A DNA stretch of 64,000 bases from Streptomyces sp. NWU339. GTDB taxonomy: Bacteria > Actinomycetota > Actinomycetes > Streptomycetales > Streptomycetaceae. A program made the translations under genes and the position numbers. The stretch is from NCBI RefSeq assembly GCF_003143855.1, contig NZ_QFRK01000014.1, positions 1 to 64,000 of the forward strand, written 5' to 3'. The notes beneath the pieces were generated by a model. The model had not been told where the DNA came from and did not search any database. It worked only from the letters and a program-made list of their open reading frames with translations. Every line of letters begins with the position of its first letter. Positions within the stretch are counted from its first letter, which is position 1. Shown piece by piece: positions 52,559 through 60,935 of the stretch.

Positions 52559-53536
52559 GTGCCATTCTTCATACCGGTCATACTCATCGGTGTCGGTGTG
52601 GCGACCGGTGGTAGCGGGGTCGCCCTCGGCGGCAAAGGTATCCACGACCTCAAGCGTTCGAAGGCCCGATTGGAAGAGGCGGGCCAGGACTACGAGCGAC
52701 GCCGAGCCCAGACCGAGGACGCGTTGGCGGCGACGAACAGTGCCCTCAAGGCACTGGGGGAGCAGCAGAAGCAGGCGCTCGTTGATGTCGTCGTACGCAT
52801 GGGCGACTTCCTGCGTCGCCACGAGCGACAGGTGCGCGAGAGCGAGCGGCTGCTGGTGGATGGCGTCGACGCCACCATGGCCAAGATCCCTGGGCTGCGC
52901 GGCCTCGATGTCGACGCGGTGGCATGGATCGGCGGGGCCCTCGGATCCGCGGCGGCGGGTGCGGGCGCGGGTGCTGGAATCGCGGCGGCGGCCAGCAGCT
53001 TCGGAGTCGCGAGCACCGGAGCGGCAATCTCCGGCTTGACGGGCGTTGCGGCCGAGAGCGCGACCCTCGCCTTCCTAGGTGGTGGGGCGCTTGCGTCGGG
53101 TGGTGGCGGGATGGCCCTGGGAGCCACGGCGCTGAACTTCGTCACCGTCGGTCCCGCGCTGCTCGTCGGGGGACTCGTCGTCAAGGGCCGAGGCACGAAG
53201 GCGATCACCCAGGCAAGGGAGTTCGAGGCGAAGGTCGCCGTGGCGATCGCTGAACTCGATGAGACGGACACCCGCCTGAAGGGCGTCGACGCCCGCGTTA
53301 CGGAGCTGCGCGAGCTCCTCTCGGACCTCACTTCCCGAGGGCTTGAGGCACTGGACCTTCTGGAGTCCGAGCCGTTCGATCCACGGAGTCACGCCGAACG
53401 CTTCCAGCGGGCCATGACCCTGGTCATGGCGGTCCGTGACGTGGCGACGACTCCGATTGTCGACGCGGAAGGCGAGTTGGACGAGCGCAGCTCAAACCTC
53501 ACCATCAGGTACAGACCCTTGACCAAGGAGAATTAA
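52559..53536 (+). CDS. Glycine/alanine-rich membrane protein between coiled coils
   Basis: GTG 52559 has a GGGGGG site and opens a hydrophobic N-terminus (VPFFIPVILIGVGVATGGSG). A coiled coil at about 25-110 is followed by a glycine/alanine-rich region at about 120-215. That region has zipper patterns such as GAGAGAGIAAAA and FLGGGALASGGGGMALG, flanked by a second helical region with DETDTRLKGVDARVTEL. Such glycine-zipper stretches insert in membranes. The next gene starts one base after its stop, making a two-gene operon. I do not recognise the family; a pore-forming or membrane-remodelling effector is possible. Confidence 0.7.
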   Translation: MPFFIPVILIGVGVATGGSGVALGGKGIHDLKRSKARLEEAGQDYERRRAQTEDALAATNSALKALGEQQKQALVDVVVRMGDFLRRHERQVRESERLLVDGVDATMAKIPGLRGLDVDAVAWIGGALGSAAAGAGAGAGIAAAASSFGVASTGAAISGLTGVAAESATLAFLGGGALASGGGGMALGATALNFVTVGPALLVGGLVVKGRGTKAITQAREFEAKVAVAIAELDETDTRLKGVDARVTELRELLSDLTSRGLEALDLLESEPFDPRSHAERFQRAMTLVMAVRDVATTPIVDAEGELDERSSNLTIRYRPLTKEN

Positions 53537-53537
53537 G

Positions 53538-53969
53538 GTGCCCGACCAGACCAAGGTGCACGTCGGCAAGGTCTTCAAGGCGGCCAAGGGCTCCGTCCAG
53601 GCGGTGGACGGCTTCGCTGCGCTGAACCAGATCGTCGAAGCCGCCCGTGAGTGCATCCACATCCATGAGGTCGAGAGCACCAAGAGGGCCCGGCTGGAGG
53701 CCTACGAGGCCACAGAGGTCGCTCGGATCCGGGCCGCTGAAGCCGTCCTCAAGGACTACTTCACACAGGCATTCGCGGAACGGCGCAATCTCTTCGAGGA
53801 GATGTTCGCCAGGCTGGACAGAGCTCTCGACGAGGGCAATGGCGAAGTGCTGCACAGTGTCGTGCGTGGCATTGTCGACATCGCCAAGAGCTCGCCGCTC
53901 GCGGACATCGGAGACCTCTCCCAGGTCCGGGCGGCACTGGACGACCCGGACCAAGTATGGGATCTCTGA
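53538..53969 (+). CDS. Helical partner protein, unknown function
   Basis: GTG 53538 follows AAGGAG and the previous stop by one base. The 143-residue product is almost wholly helical, with a KRARLEAYEATEVARIRAAE coiled coil. Its conserved-looking C-terminus is GIVDIAKSSPLADIGDLSQV then ALDDPDQVWDL. No enzyme motif is seen. Tight coupling suggests it works with, or neutralises, the glycine-rich membrane protein. Confidence 0.7.
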   Translation: MPDQTKVHVGKVFKAAKGSVQAVDGFAALNQIVEAARECIHIHEVESTKRARLEAYEATEVARIRAAEAVLKDYFTQAFAERRNLFEEMFARLDRALDEGNGEVLHSVVRGIVDIAKSSPLADIGDLSQVRAALDDPDQVWDL

Positions 53970-53985
53970 CCGCAAGGCGTTGAAA

Positions 53986-54025
53986 GATGACGCCGCCGCC
54001 GACGAGTCGTGCCGGTGGCGTCATC
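53986..54025 (+). terminator. Hairpin terminator after the two-gene membrane module
   Basis: GATGACGCC (53986-53994) pairs with GGCGTCATC (54017-54025), 17 bp after the stop codon. Confidence 0.55.
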
Positions 54026-54157
54026 ACTACGTGACCGCCGGGACGAAAATTGCTCGGGTCCCCACGCCCGCACCCCGCACAGCATGTGTCCGTACGGTGA
54101 CTCGGCGTACGGCGATCTCCTCTGGAACGTGCCCCGCGCACCCGCCACCGTGGTCCC

Positions 54158-54592
54158 ATGAGCACAACCACCCCCCAGCTCTCCGCCGCCGCGCGGTCGT
54201 TCACGCAGCAGTTGTCGTCCACCCGGCGCGGTGCCCGCCTCGCCCGGCTGCTCACCTACGAGCAGCTGCGCACCTGGCAGACGTCACCCGGCGTCACCGA
54301 CCGCGCGGAGCAGATCGTCGCGGAGCTGGCCGCCAACGCGGCGCTGCACGGCCGGGTCCAGGGCTGCGACTTCCGCCTCACCCTCACCCACGATCCGGCC
54401 GCCGGCGTCCTGCGCATCGCGGTCACCGACGCCCGCGGGGATCGGCTCCCCTCCCCCGTGACGGACGTCGTCACGCCGCCGGACGACGAGTCGGGCCGGG
54501 GCCTGCTCATCGTCACCGCCCTGGCCGACCACTGGGGCACGGAACCGTATCCGCCCGGCGGCAAGACCGTGTGGGCCGAGTGCGCGTGCTGA
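54158..54592 (+). CDS. ATP-binding RsbW/SpoIIAB-like kinase-fold protein
   Basis: This 144-residue protein has the GHKL N-box VAELAANAALHGRV (about 52) and the G1/G2 region VTDARGD and SGRGLLIVTALADHWG. These mark it as one of the many Streptomyces HATPase_c anti-sigma or regulatory proteins. It stands alone, with no sigma factor or phosphatase beside it. ATP binding and possible partner-switch regulation are inferred from the family. Confidence 0.88.
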   Translation: MSTTTPQLSAAARSFTQQLSSTRRGARLARLLTYEQLRTWQTSPGVTDRAEQIVAELAANAALHGRVQGCDFRLTLTHDPAAGVLRIAVTDARGDRLPSPVTDVVTPPDDESGRGLLIVTALADHWGTEPYPPGGKTVWAECAC

Positions 54593-54681
54593 GCGCCGTC
54601 ATGTTCATCGATGTACTCGATGGGGTGAGGCCGCCGTCGTTCGGGTCTCCCCTCAGGAACGCGAGCGGTATGGTCGATGGT

Positions 54682-54996
54682 ATGGCAACCAAGAAGTACA
54701 CCGTCACACTCCCCGAGGAGCTTGCCGAGGCCATCCGGGCCGAGGTGGGCCCCGGCGGGTTCAGCCGCTATGTCACGCAGGCCATAGAGCGTCGGCGGGA
54801 GCAGGACCGGCTCGGGGAAGCGGTCGCTTGGTGGGAGGAGGAGTACGGCGAGGCCACCGAGGCCGAGCTGGCGGAGGCGGAGGCGGAGCGCAGGGAGATC
54901 GAGCGCCGGCATGCCGAGCTGGCTCGCGCACAGCGGGTGGCCGCCGGTGAGCCGATCGAGGCCACGCCGGAAGAACAGCGGCGGGCGGCAGCATGA
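54682..54996 (+). CDS. Antitoxin of a VapBC-like pair
   Basis: The start is taken at ATG 54682 (MATKKYTVTLPEELAEAIRA); an ATG 12 bases upstream is also possible. The N-terminus is a ribbon-helix-helix (YTVTLPEELAEAIR, GGFSRYVTQAIERR) and the rest is an acidic helix, as in VapB-type antitoxins, which bind DNA and cap the toxin. It overlaps the PIN toxin gene by 4 bases (ATGA). Confidence 0.85.
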   Translation: MATKKYTVTLPEELAEAIRAEVGPGGFSRYVTQAIERRREQDRLGEAVAWWEEEYGEATEAELAEAEAERREIERRHAELARAQRVAAGEPIEATPEEQRRAAA

Positions 54997-55391
54997 CGGG
55001 GGACCCGGCATACCTTCTGGACTGCGAAGGTCTGTCCCGCTGGGTACGGGGCGAGCGTCGGACAGGCGTCCGCATCAAGGACGCCCACCGGCTCGGCATC
55101 CGTGTCATGACCACCTCGATGACGTTGATCGAGGCGTACGACGTACGGACCTATATCCCGGCCTGGCACTGGGCTCTCTCCCGTGTCCACGTCGAACCGG
55201 TGACCGAGGACATCGCCGAGGACGCGATCGGGCTGCTCAAGGAAGCCAGCCTGCACGGCCACAAGTACGCCATCGACGCGGCCCTGGCCGCCGTCGCTCT
55301 GCGACAGCCGGGGCCGGTCACGGTCTTCACCTCCGACGAGGACGACCTGCGCAAGCTGTGCGGGGACCGTGTGGTCGTCATGGGCCTGTGA
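54993..55391 (+). CDS. PIN-domain toxin (VapC-like)
   Basis: This 132-residue PIN-fold protein reads AYLLDCEGLSRWV, then MTTSMTLIEAYD, KYAIDAALAAVAL and VTVFTSDEDDLRKL. The acidic residues expected to bind metal are present (Asp10, Glu46, Asp90 and the DEDD segment). PIN toxins cleave RNA. It follows the antitoxin with an ATGA overlap. The pair lies in an accessory stretch beside gene remnants. Confidence 0.87.
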   Translation: MTGDPAYLLDCEGLSRWVRGERRTGVRIKDAHRLGIRVMTTSMTLIEAYDVRTYIPAWHWALSRVHVEPVTEDIAEDAIGLLKEASLHGHKYAIDAALAAVALRQPGPVTVFTSDEDDLRKLCGDRVVVMGL

Positions 55392-55402
55392 CCGGCCTGT
55401 CC

Positions 55403-55436
55403 GCCGCTTCCACCCCCGAGGGGGCGAAAGCGGCGA
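55403..55436 (+). terminator. Hairpin terminator after the toxin gene
   Basis: CGCCGCTT pairs with AAGCGGCG and CCCCC with GGGGG inside, 11 bp after the stop. The following 355 bp to 55791 show no supportable gene. Confidence 0.6.
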
Positions 55437-55791
55437 GCAGGGCACGGGCCGCTGAACTCCGTATCCGGCGCGACATCACACGTCGAGCGCCACGCCTGCC
55501 GTGGCAGCGGTTCCAGGCACAGCTGCGTGTCCTCACAGTCGGGTCGCCGGTGCGCTGCCCCGCCGCTCGGCCAGGTACGGGCACACCCGCGAGCCACAGG
55601 AAGGTGAGCGTTGAGGCGATGACATTCTGGTCGAAGGGCCGATTCCAGCGGCGGAGAGGGAGTACGCTGCCGATCATCTGCCGACCGTGTTCGCCGGTCG
55701 GCGCGGTGGGGACCTCGTGACCGGGTCCGGTGCGGCCCGGCGTTGACGCCGCCGTACGCCGGGGTGCCCCGTGAGCCCCCGAGCCGACGGC

Positions 55792-56075
55792 CTACAGGCC
55801 TTCGTTTCCTGGGTCGGGGCCGTCGTCCGGCACGGTCTGCGAGGCGTCCGGCGTGCCGGCGCCCTGCTCCGATCCGGTGGTGACCCCCAAGAGGCTCATG
55901 AGACGGTGGCGCATGCGTGTCCGGCGTGCCTCGTAGAACTCGAGAAACCCCGTCACGTCCTCGGGAAGGTCGGTGGCGTCGCACTCCCTCAACCAGCTCT
56001 CCCGCTCCGCGGTCGACTGGAAGTGTTTGTGAAGCCAGGCGGCCGGTAGATTTGCCTGCTTCGAGAGGAACGGTA
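55792..56075 (-). pseudogene. C-terminal remnant of a DUF262/GmrSD-like restriction protein
   Basis: Leftward from about 56075 the frame reads LSKQANLPAAWLHKHFQSTA, then LREC and VTGFLEFYEARRTRMRHRL to a TAG at 55794. This looks like the helical end of DUF262-type (GmrSD) proteins. No start or N-terminal part is present: the sequence runs into an oppositely directed RHS fragment at about 56060. About 95 codons remain. The family call is from memory and only moderate. Confidence 0.4.
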
Positions 56076-56100
56076 TGCCTACGACACTGCCGGAAGGCTC

Positions 56101-57345
56101 GTGTCGGCCCGTCTTCCGGGGGACGGGGCGGACGACGGTCCCGTCCGTTCGTTCGCCTACGACGGGACGCGGCTCGTCCGGGCCGGTCGCCACGCCTACG
56201 CCCACGACACCCAGGGACGGGTGGTCCGCAGGGTGCTGACGACCCTTTCCGGCAAGCGACGGGTCTGGGCGTACGACTGGGACGCGGAGGACAGGCTGAT
56301 CCGGGTGGTCACCCCGGAAGGTGCGCAGTGGCGCTACACGTACGACCCTCTCGGCCGCAGGGTGGCCAAGGAGCGGATCGACGACGCGGGGAGCGTCGCG
56401 GAGGCGGTCTTCTTCGTGTGGGACGGCAACCGCCTGGCCGAGGAGACACACGTGTACGGCGGTGATCGCCGTACGAGTATCACCTACGAGTACACACCCG
56501 ACAGCCACCGACCCGTGGTGCAGGATCGCCGTGAGTGGCTCCGGGACGCCCCCCAGCACGAGGTGGACCGGCGCTTCCGCCTCATCGTCGGCAACCTCGC
56601 CGGAACCCCCACCGAGTTGCTCTCGCCCGAGGGCGAGGTGACATGGAGGAACCGGTCCGCCCTGTGGGGCGGAGAGATCCCGGAATCCGGCGAACCCGAG
56701 TGCCTGCTCCGCTTCCCCGGCCAGTATTTCGACGCGGAAAGCGGACTCCACTACAACTACTTCCGCTATTACGACCCCGTTCCCGGACGGTACATTTCTC
56801 CAGATCCGCTGGGATTGGCGGCAGGGCCGGACGACTACGCGTACGTGGTCAATCCGCTGACTTGGTGCGATCCGCTCGGCCTTCAGTCCTGTCCGACTTT
56901 CAAGGGGTTGGCCTGGCTGACGGACAAAATGCTGAAGCGGCCCTCGTTCCGCTATCAGCGCGTGGTGTCCGGCACGGATTATGAACAGATATGGAAACTT
57001 GCCGACGGGCGTGCAGTGCATGTAGACGGCGGACCCGCCCATGGCTGGATCATGGAGGCCAAGTTCACCGGCGGCCGGGAGAGCGAATGGGCCAAGTCCG
57101 CGTACAACCCCGAAAGTTCGCTGTACAACGAGAAGAAGATCACCGATCAGGCCGCAAAGCTGATGGAGCTGAACGACGGACTGGGCGGCAAGGGCGTGCG
57201 CTATGCGATTTCCAATGCAGCCGGCGCCGCACACTTCCGCCAGCTGCTCGGTACGCATTTCCCGGAGGCTATCGCGAGTGGTAAGCCGGCCGTCTTCCAC
57301 GTGCCAGGAAATGGAATGAGCGGGATGAGTAAATGGTTGACGTGA
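56101..57345 (+). CDS. Orphan RHS C-terminal fragment with restriction-endonuclease-like toxin domain
   Basis: RHS/YD repeats are readable from about 56063 (RYAYDTAGRLVSARLPGDG) and a GTG at 56101 could start translation. The RHS core follows, with FDAESGLHYNYFRYYDPVPG then YISPDPLGL, which normally precedes a variable toxin. The toxin part (from about residue 265) includes HGWIMEAKFTGG, an E-x-K type site of restriction-endonuclease folds (Tox-REase-5 like), and KKITDQAAKLMELNDGLGGK. Full RHS proteins have 1500 or more residues and a secretion signal, both missing. The next gene overlaps by 13 bases and should be the immunity protein. Confidence 0.75.
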   Translation: MSARLPGDGADDGPVRSFAYDGTRLVRAGRHAYAHDTQGRVVRRVLTTLSGKRRVWAYDWDAEDRLIRVVTPEGAQWRYTYDPLGRRVAKERIDDAGSVAEAVFFVWDGNRLAEETHVYGGDRRTSITYEYTPDSHRPVVQDRREWLRDAPQHEVDRRFRLIVGNLAGTPTELLSPEGEVTWRNRSALWGGEIPESGEPECLLRFPGQYFDAESGLHYNYFRYYDPVPGRYISPDPLGLAAGPDDYAYVVNPLTWCDPLGLQSCPTFKGLAWLTDKMLKRPSFRYQRVVSGTDYEQIWKLADGRAVHVDGGPAHGWIMEAKFTGGRESEWAKSAYNPESSLYNEKKITDQAAKLMELNDGLGGKGVRYAISNAAGAAHFRQLLGTHFPEAIASGKPAVFHVPGNGMSGMSKWLT

Positions 57346-57842
57346 GTGCGGAAATCTCCCGACTGGTCGAGATCGAGGAACTCAACGGCCCCGCGGTGGA
57401 ATCGGTTCTCGCGGCGGCGGGTTGGTCGGGCGAGCGCAGGAACCCGTCGAAGAGCTGGGCCACCACGTGGCAGTGTGATGACGCCCGCGCGTGGATTCAG
57501 GGCGAGAATCCGGTCGAGGTGGAGTTCACCCTGTGGTTCCAGGAGGTCGAGGACGACAGGCCGGACCCGGACGCCTACCTGGACGACCTCCATGCCGTCG
57601 CCGTCGCGAAGATCCCGGAGGTCGCGGCACAGCTCCGGTCCGGAGTCCTCGGGGAGCGACTGGAGGAACCGGAGGGCGAGGTCACGGACGCGGACTCCTA
57701 CATCGAGCACCGTGCGTGGAGGGTCACCGGCAAAGAACTCCTCGTGGGCGTGAAACAGGACGACACCGACACTCCGGTGCAACTCGTCGTGGTGCTTCGT
57801 GAGCCCGGTGCGGATGATGAGGCGTACGACGACTGGTTGTGA
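57333..57842 (+). CDS. Probable immunity protein of the RHS toxin
   Basis: ATG 57333 overlaps the RHS end. The acidic 169-residue protein (MVDVSAEISRLVEIEELNGP, ending DDEAYDDWL) has no signal peptide, enzyme motif or membrane segment. Immunity proteins lie directly after RHS toxins and are usually acidic and of this size. The specific immunity family is not recognised. Confidence 0.65.
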   Translation: MVDVSAEISRLVEIEELNGPAVESVLAAAGWSGERRNPSKSWATTWQCDDARAWIQGENPVEVEFTLWFQEVEDDRPDPDAYLDDLHAVAVAKIPEVAAQLRSGVLGERLEEPEGEVTDADSYIEHRAWRVTGKELLVGVKQDDTDTPVQLVVVLREPGADDEAYDDWL

Positions 57843-58068
57843 TGCGGGCGCGCGGTCCGGGGACCGGGCCGGCGAGGTGTGACAGGCGGAGTGGGCGGCG
57901 GCCGGGCCCTCTCCGGCGGGTGGAAAAGCGACGTGGGACGCGCCTCGGTGAACTCCCGGACCCACCGACGCAAGCCTTCGCGCCTGGGCCCGGGACGGCG
58001 CGGCACCGGGTGCAGCCCGGAGACGCCCGGTAACGGGAGACTGCGGACCGGCAGCCCCGTCCTTGCCC

Positions 58069-60288
58069 TCAGTAGGCCGGCAGGCGCGGGTTGCCGACGG
58101 CTCCGGGGAGGTCGCACCACGGGCGCAGTTCCTTGTACGCCTTGGCCTGGTCGTAGTAGAGGTTGGCTCCGTACCCGCTGTGCGCCTCGGCGAGGGCGAC
58201 GCACGCGGCCTCACTCTCGGTGTCCACCGTCCCCGGGTCCAGCTGCTCGGCCCCGTTCACCGCGGCCTCCCGGCAGTTGGCGAGACTGCCGTGGTCGTCC
58301 GCCGCCTCACCGCTCCTTGCGGCCTTGTCCAGGGCCACGACGGCGTCCGCGCAGTCGCGCGGCATCTTCGTCGCCTCGAAGCCGATCCCCTTGGTCAGTT
58401 CGTCCACTGCCGCGTCGGTGGACCTGTCGTGCTTGCCGTAGGTGTAGAGGAGGTACTTGCTGTACGGCAGCCACCACACGCGGTGGCTGTTCCTGCGGGA
58501 GCCGTCGTAGTCGGGGAGCACGTCGGTGCCGATGGTCCAGTGCATGGCCTTCTTGTCGCCGATGTCGGCCAGTGCCCGCTCCTTCACCGAGATCACCGAC
58601 TCCTCGGTGGAGCTGAGGCCGTCCTCGCTCTCGGTGGACCACATGGGGCCGGAGTCGAGCTGGCCCTCACGGATCTGGTCGAGGGTCAGAGCCGGGGAGT
58701 AGAGGATGCGTACGCCAGTATCGGGGTCGTCCTGCAGGGAGAAGTCGACCCTGGTCGCGACGGTCGGTCCCGAGGACCAGCCGTATCCGGGATCCGCGTC
58801 CTCGTCGCTCGACTGGAGCACCAGCTCCGAGTCGGCGGGAACGGTGATCCGCAGGCCACCGAAGACGTCCACCGGCACCGGTTCCTGCTCCTCTTCGGCG
58901 ATGGCCTCCTGCGCGCTCGGCGACTCGTCCGCGGTGGGAGTCGCGGTGGTCGCGTCCGGGCTCGGTGCCGTCCGTTCCGGCTCGGCCGTCGTGTCGGTGA
59001 CGGTGTTCCGGTCGGCGGCTCCCGTCCCGGTGTCGCCGGCGGTCACGACGGCCGCCAGGCCCCCGACGGTGAAACTCACGACCGCGGCTGCCAGCACATA
59101 GAGGAACCGCCGTCGTGTACGGCGCCTGCCGGGTGAGGGCCCAGCAGGAAACGCCCCGGGAGCCGAAAGCGGTGCGGGAACCGGTGAGTGGAGGGGAGGC
59201 GGGGGAACCGGCGGTCCGGTCCGCGCGGTCACCGGCGGCGTCGGTTCTCCGAACACCTCCGAACGGGCCGAAGGCGAAGGTTCCGGGGACACCGGCGGAA
59301 CAGCGGGGGCGTCACCCGCGGGTCCTCCGCCGGCAGGCGCCTCCTCGGCGGGATGCCCGGCGGGCAGGGGGACGTTCCATCGCTCGCGGTCCAGGGGCGC
59401 GGTGACACCGGTGCCGGTGTCGACGCCGGTCTGCCCTGGGGCGCGGTCGAGGGACCGCGTGTAGGCGATGGTCGGGAAGACCGCGGTGCCCGTCGGCCCG
59501 TACACGGCGGCCGTCCGCTCGGCGACCTCCGCCGCGCTCGGGCGCCGTCCGGGCTCCTTGTCCAGGGCTTCGCGCACGAGGGGCAGCAGGGCGTCGGGCA
59601 CGCCTCTGAGTGAGGGCGCGGCACTGACGATGCGGTGCGTGATCCCCGTGGGCGCCCCGAAGGGGTGGGAGGCGGCTGCGGCATAGGCGACGAGCAGGCC
59701 CCAGGTGAAGATGTCGCAGGCCGGGAGGGTGGTGCCGTCGGTGAGCTGCTCCGGCGCCATCCAGCCGGGGGTGCCGGTCATCACCGAGGTCGCGGTGATC
59801 GCGGTGGCGTCCAGGTGGTGGGCGATGCCGAAGTCCACGACGCGCGGTCCGTCGGCGGCGAGGAGCACGTTCGTCGGCTTCAGGTCGCGGTGGGCGACCC
59901 CCGCGTCATGGATGCAGGCCAGGGCGTGGGCGACGGCCGCCGCGAAGGTCAGCAGGTTGTCCGGGCTCATGGCCCCGGTGTCCCGGACGTGCTGGTGCAG
60001 GGTGTTGCCGTGGACGTAGGCGGTCGCCAGCCAGGGCAGGGGGGCGTCGGGGTCGGCATCGACCAGAGGGACGAGATAGGGGCCTATGACCTTGCGGAGC
60101 GTGGTGGTCTCGCGCCGGAAGCGGGCCCGGTGGGCGAGGTCGGCGGCGAAGTCCTGGTGCAGGACCTTGACGGCGAGGGGGAGTCCGCTCTCGGGGTCGG
60201 CCGCGTAGTAGACCGTGCCCATGCCGCCGGTTCCGAGGTGCCGGGTCGGCCGGTAGGGGCCGATGCGGGCGGGGAGGTTCACCGGCAC
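58069..60288 (-). CDS. Receptor-type Ser/Thr protein kinase
   Basis: GTG 60288 has an AGGAGGGG site. A complete Hanks kinase fills residues 1-260 (LGTGGMGTVYYA loop, LAVKVL lysine, HRDLKPTN, DFG and APE). A proline-rich linker leads to one membrane helix at about 394-417 (FLYVLAAAVVSFTVGGLAAV) and a 320-residue extracellular part without PASTA modules. That part carries two likely disulfide cysteines (NCREAA, WCDLPG). At 739 residues it is a membrane sensor. It is divergent from the ZorAB-like operon across a 650-bp region and may be the kinase of that set, though it lacks the helix-hairpin-helix tail usual in TerY-P kinases. Confidence 0.87.
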   Translation of the reverse strand: MPVNLPARIGPYRPTRHLGTGGMGTVYYAADPESGLPLAVKVLHQDFAADLAHRARFRRETTTLRKVIGPYLVPLVDADPDAPLPWLATAYVHGNTLHQHVRDTGAMSPDNLLTFAAAVAHALACIHDAGVAHRDLKPTNVLLAADGPRVVDFGIAHHLDATAITATSVMTGTPGWMAPEQLTDGTTLPACDIFTWGLLVAYAAAASHPFGAPTGITHRIVSAAPSLRGVPDALLPLVREALDKEPGRRPSAAEVAERTAAVYGPTGTAVFPTIAYTRSLDRAPGQTGVDTGTGVTAPLDRERWNVPLPAGHPAEEAPAGGGPAGDAPAVPPVSPEPSPSARSEVFGEPTPPVTARTGPPVPPPPLHSPVPAPLSAPGAFPAGPSPGRRRTRRRFLYVLAAAVVSFTVGGLAAVVTAGDTGTGAADRNTVTDTTAEPERTAPSPDATTATPTADESPSAQEAIAEEEQEPVPVDVFGGLRITVPADSELVLQSSDEDADPGYGWSSGPTVATRVDFSLQDDPDTGVRILYSPALTLDQIREGQLDSGPMWSTESEDGLSSTEESVISVKERALADIGDKKAMHWTIGTDVLPDYDGSRRNSHRVWWLPYSKYLLYTYGKHDRSTDAAVDELTKGIGFEATKMPRDCADAVVALDKAARSGEAADDHGSLANCREAAVNGAEQLDPGTVDTESEAACVALAEAHSGYGANLYYDQAKAYKELRPWCDLPGAVGNPRLPAY

Positions 60289-60935
60289 GGTGCCCCTCCT
60301 CGCGCTGCGGAAGCCTGTCCGGCGGACAGCGCCTGCTCACGCGGATCGCACTGATGAATCATGTACCCCCCTGTTGTTCAACGCCCTCATGGCCGCCGAG
60401 CGATCCGGCGCGGGCGGCCTGTGGTCCGTCCGTACGGGCAGGCCTCAGCAGCTCGACGAAGCCCCCTGATCGGCGGAGACACTTAATGCCGAACTACCGA
60501 GAGTCGACAAAGAGTCAGTCGCACGTTGTCGTATGCACGTTCCACCGGATGTCCGACACCGTCGTTCACACTCGGTGACACGCACCCGCGATAGTACACA
60601 CACCTAGAAGCAAGTGACACGTCATCCTGTTGACATCGCTAACGCGCATACGTCACCATCTGATCGGCAACAGCGTGAGGGGCCAACAGCACCAGCCCCC
60701 ACCTGCCGTCGCCGCTCAATGAGCGCCCCCTCTATCACAACAACCTGCGTAACTGTCTTGCACCACGCCGCCGACACCATGTGATCGTCGTCTAGTATTG
60801 CCCGACCAGTGAAGGAGATGTGAAAGTCTCCGTCACTTCGTTTGCGCGGCAGGGGTGTACGTGGCACGCCACCGCCCTCTCCCCGTCGCGCTCCGATCTG
60901 CACAAAGTCCCGGCTTCACCGGGCAAGGGTGGGGA
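60289..60935. promoter_or_regulatory. Divergent regulatory region between kinase and ZorA-like genes
   Basis: This 647-bp region is the most AT-rich of the last 10 kb. GTGACACG occurs at 60575 and 60614, 39 bp apart (near four helical turns). TTGACA is present at about 60632. TAGTAT lies at 60793. No ORF is convincing. An upstream in-frame GTG at 60855 would extend the ZorA-like protein by 27 residues. Confidence 0.35.

Noticed and set aside
52226..52822. Minus-strand frame of 198 codons
   Set aside because: No ribosome site or motif and it overlaps the start of the glycine-rich membrane protein gene.
55792..57300. Minus-strand frame of about 500 codons covering the RHS gene
   Set aside because: Only the last 95 codons (55792-56075) look like protein; the rest is antisense to well supported RHS repeats.
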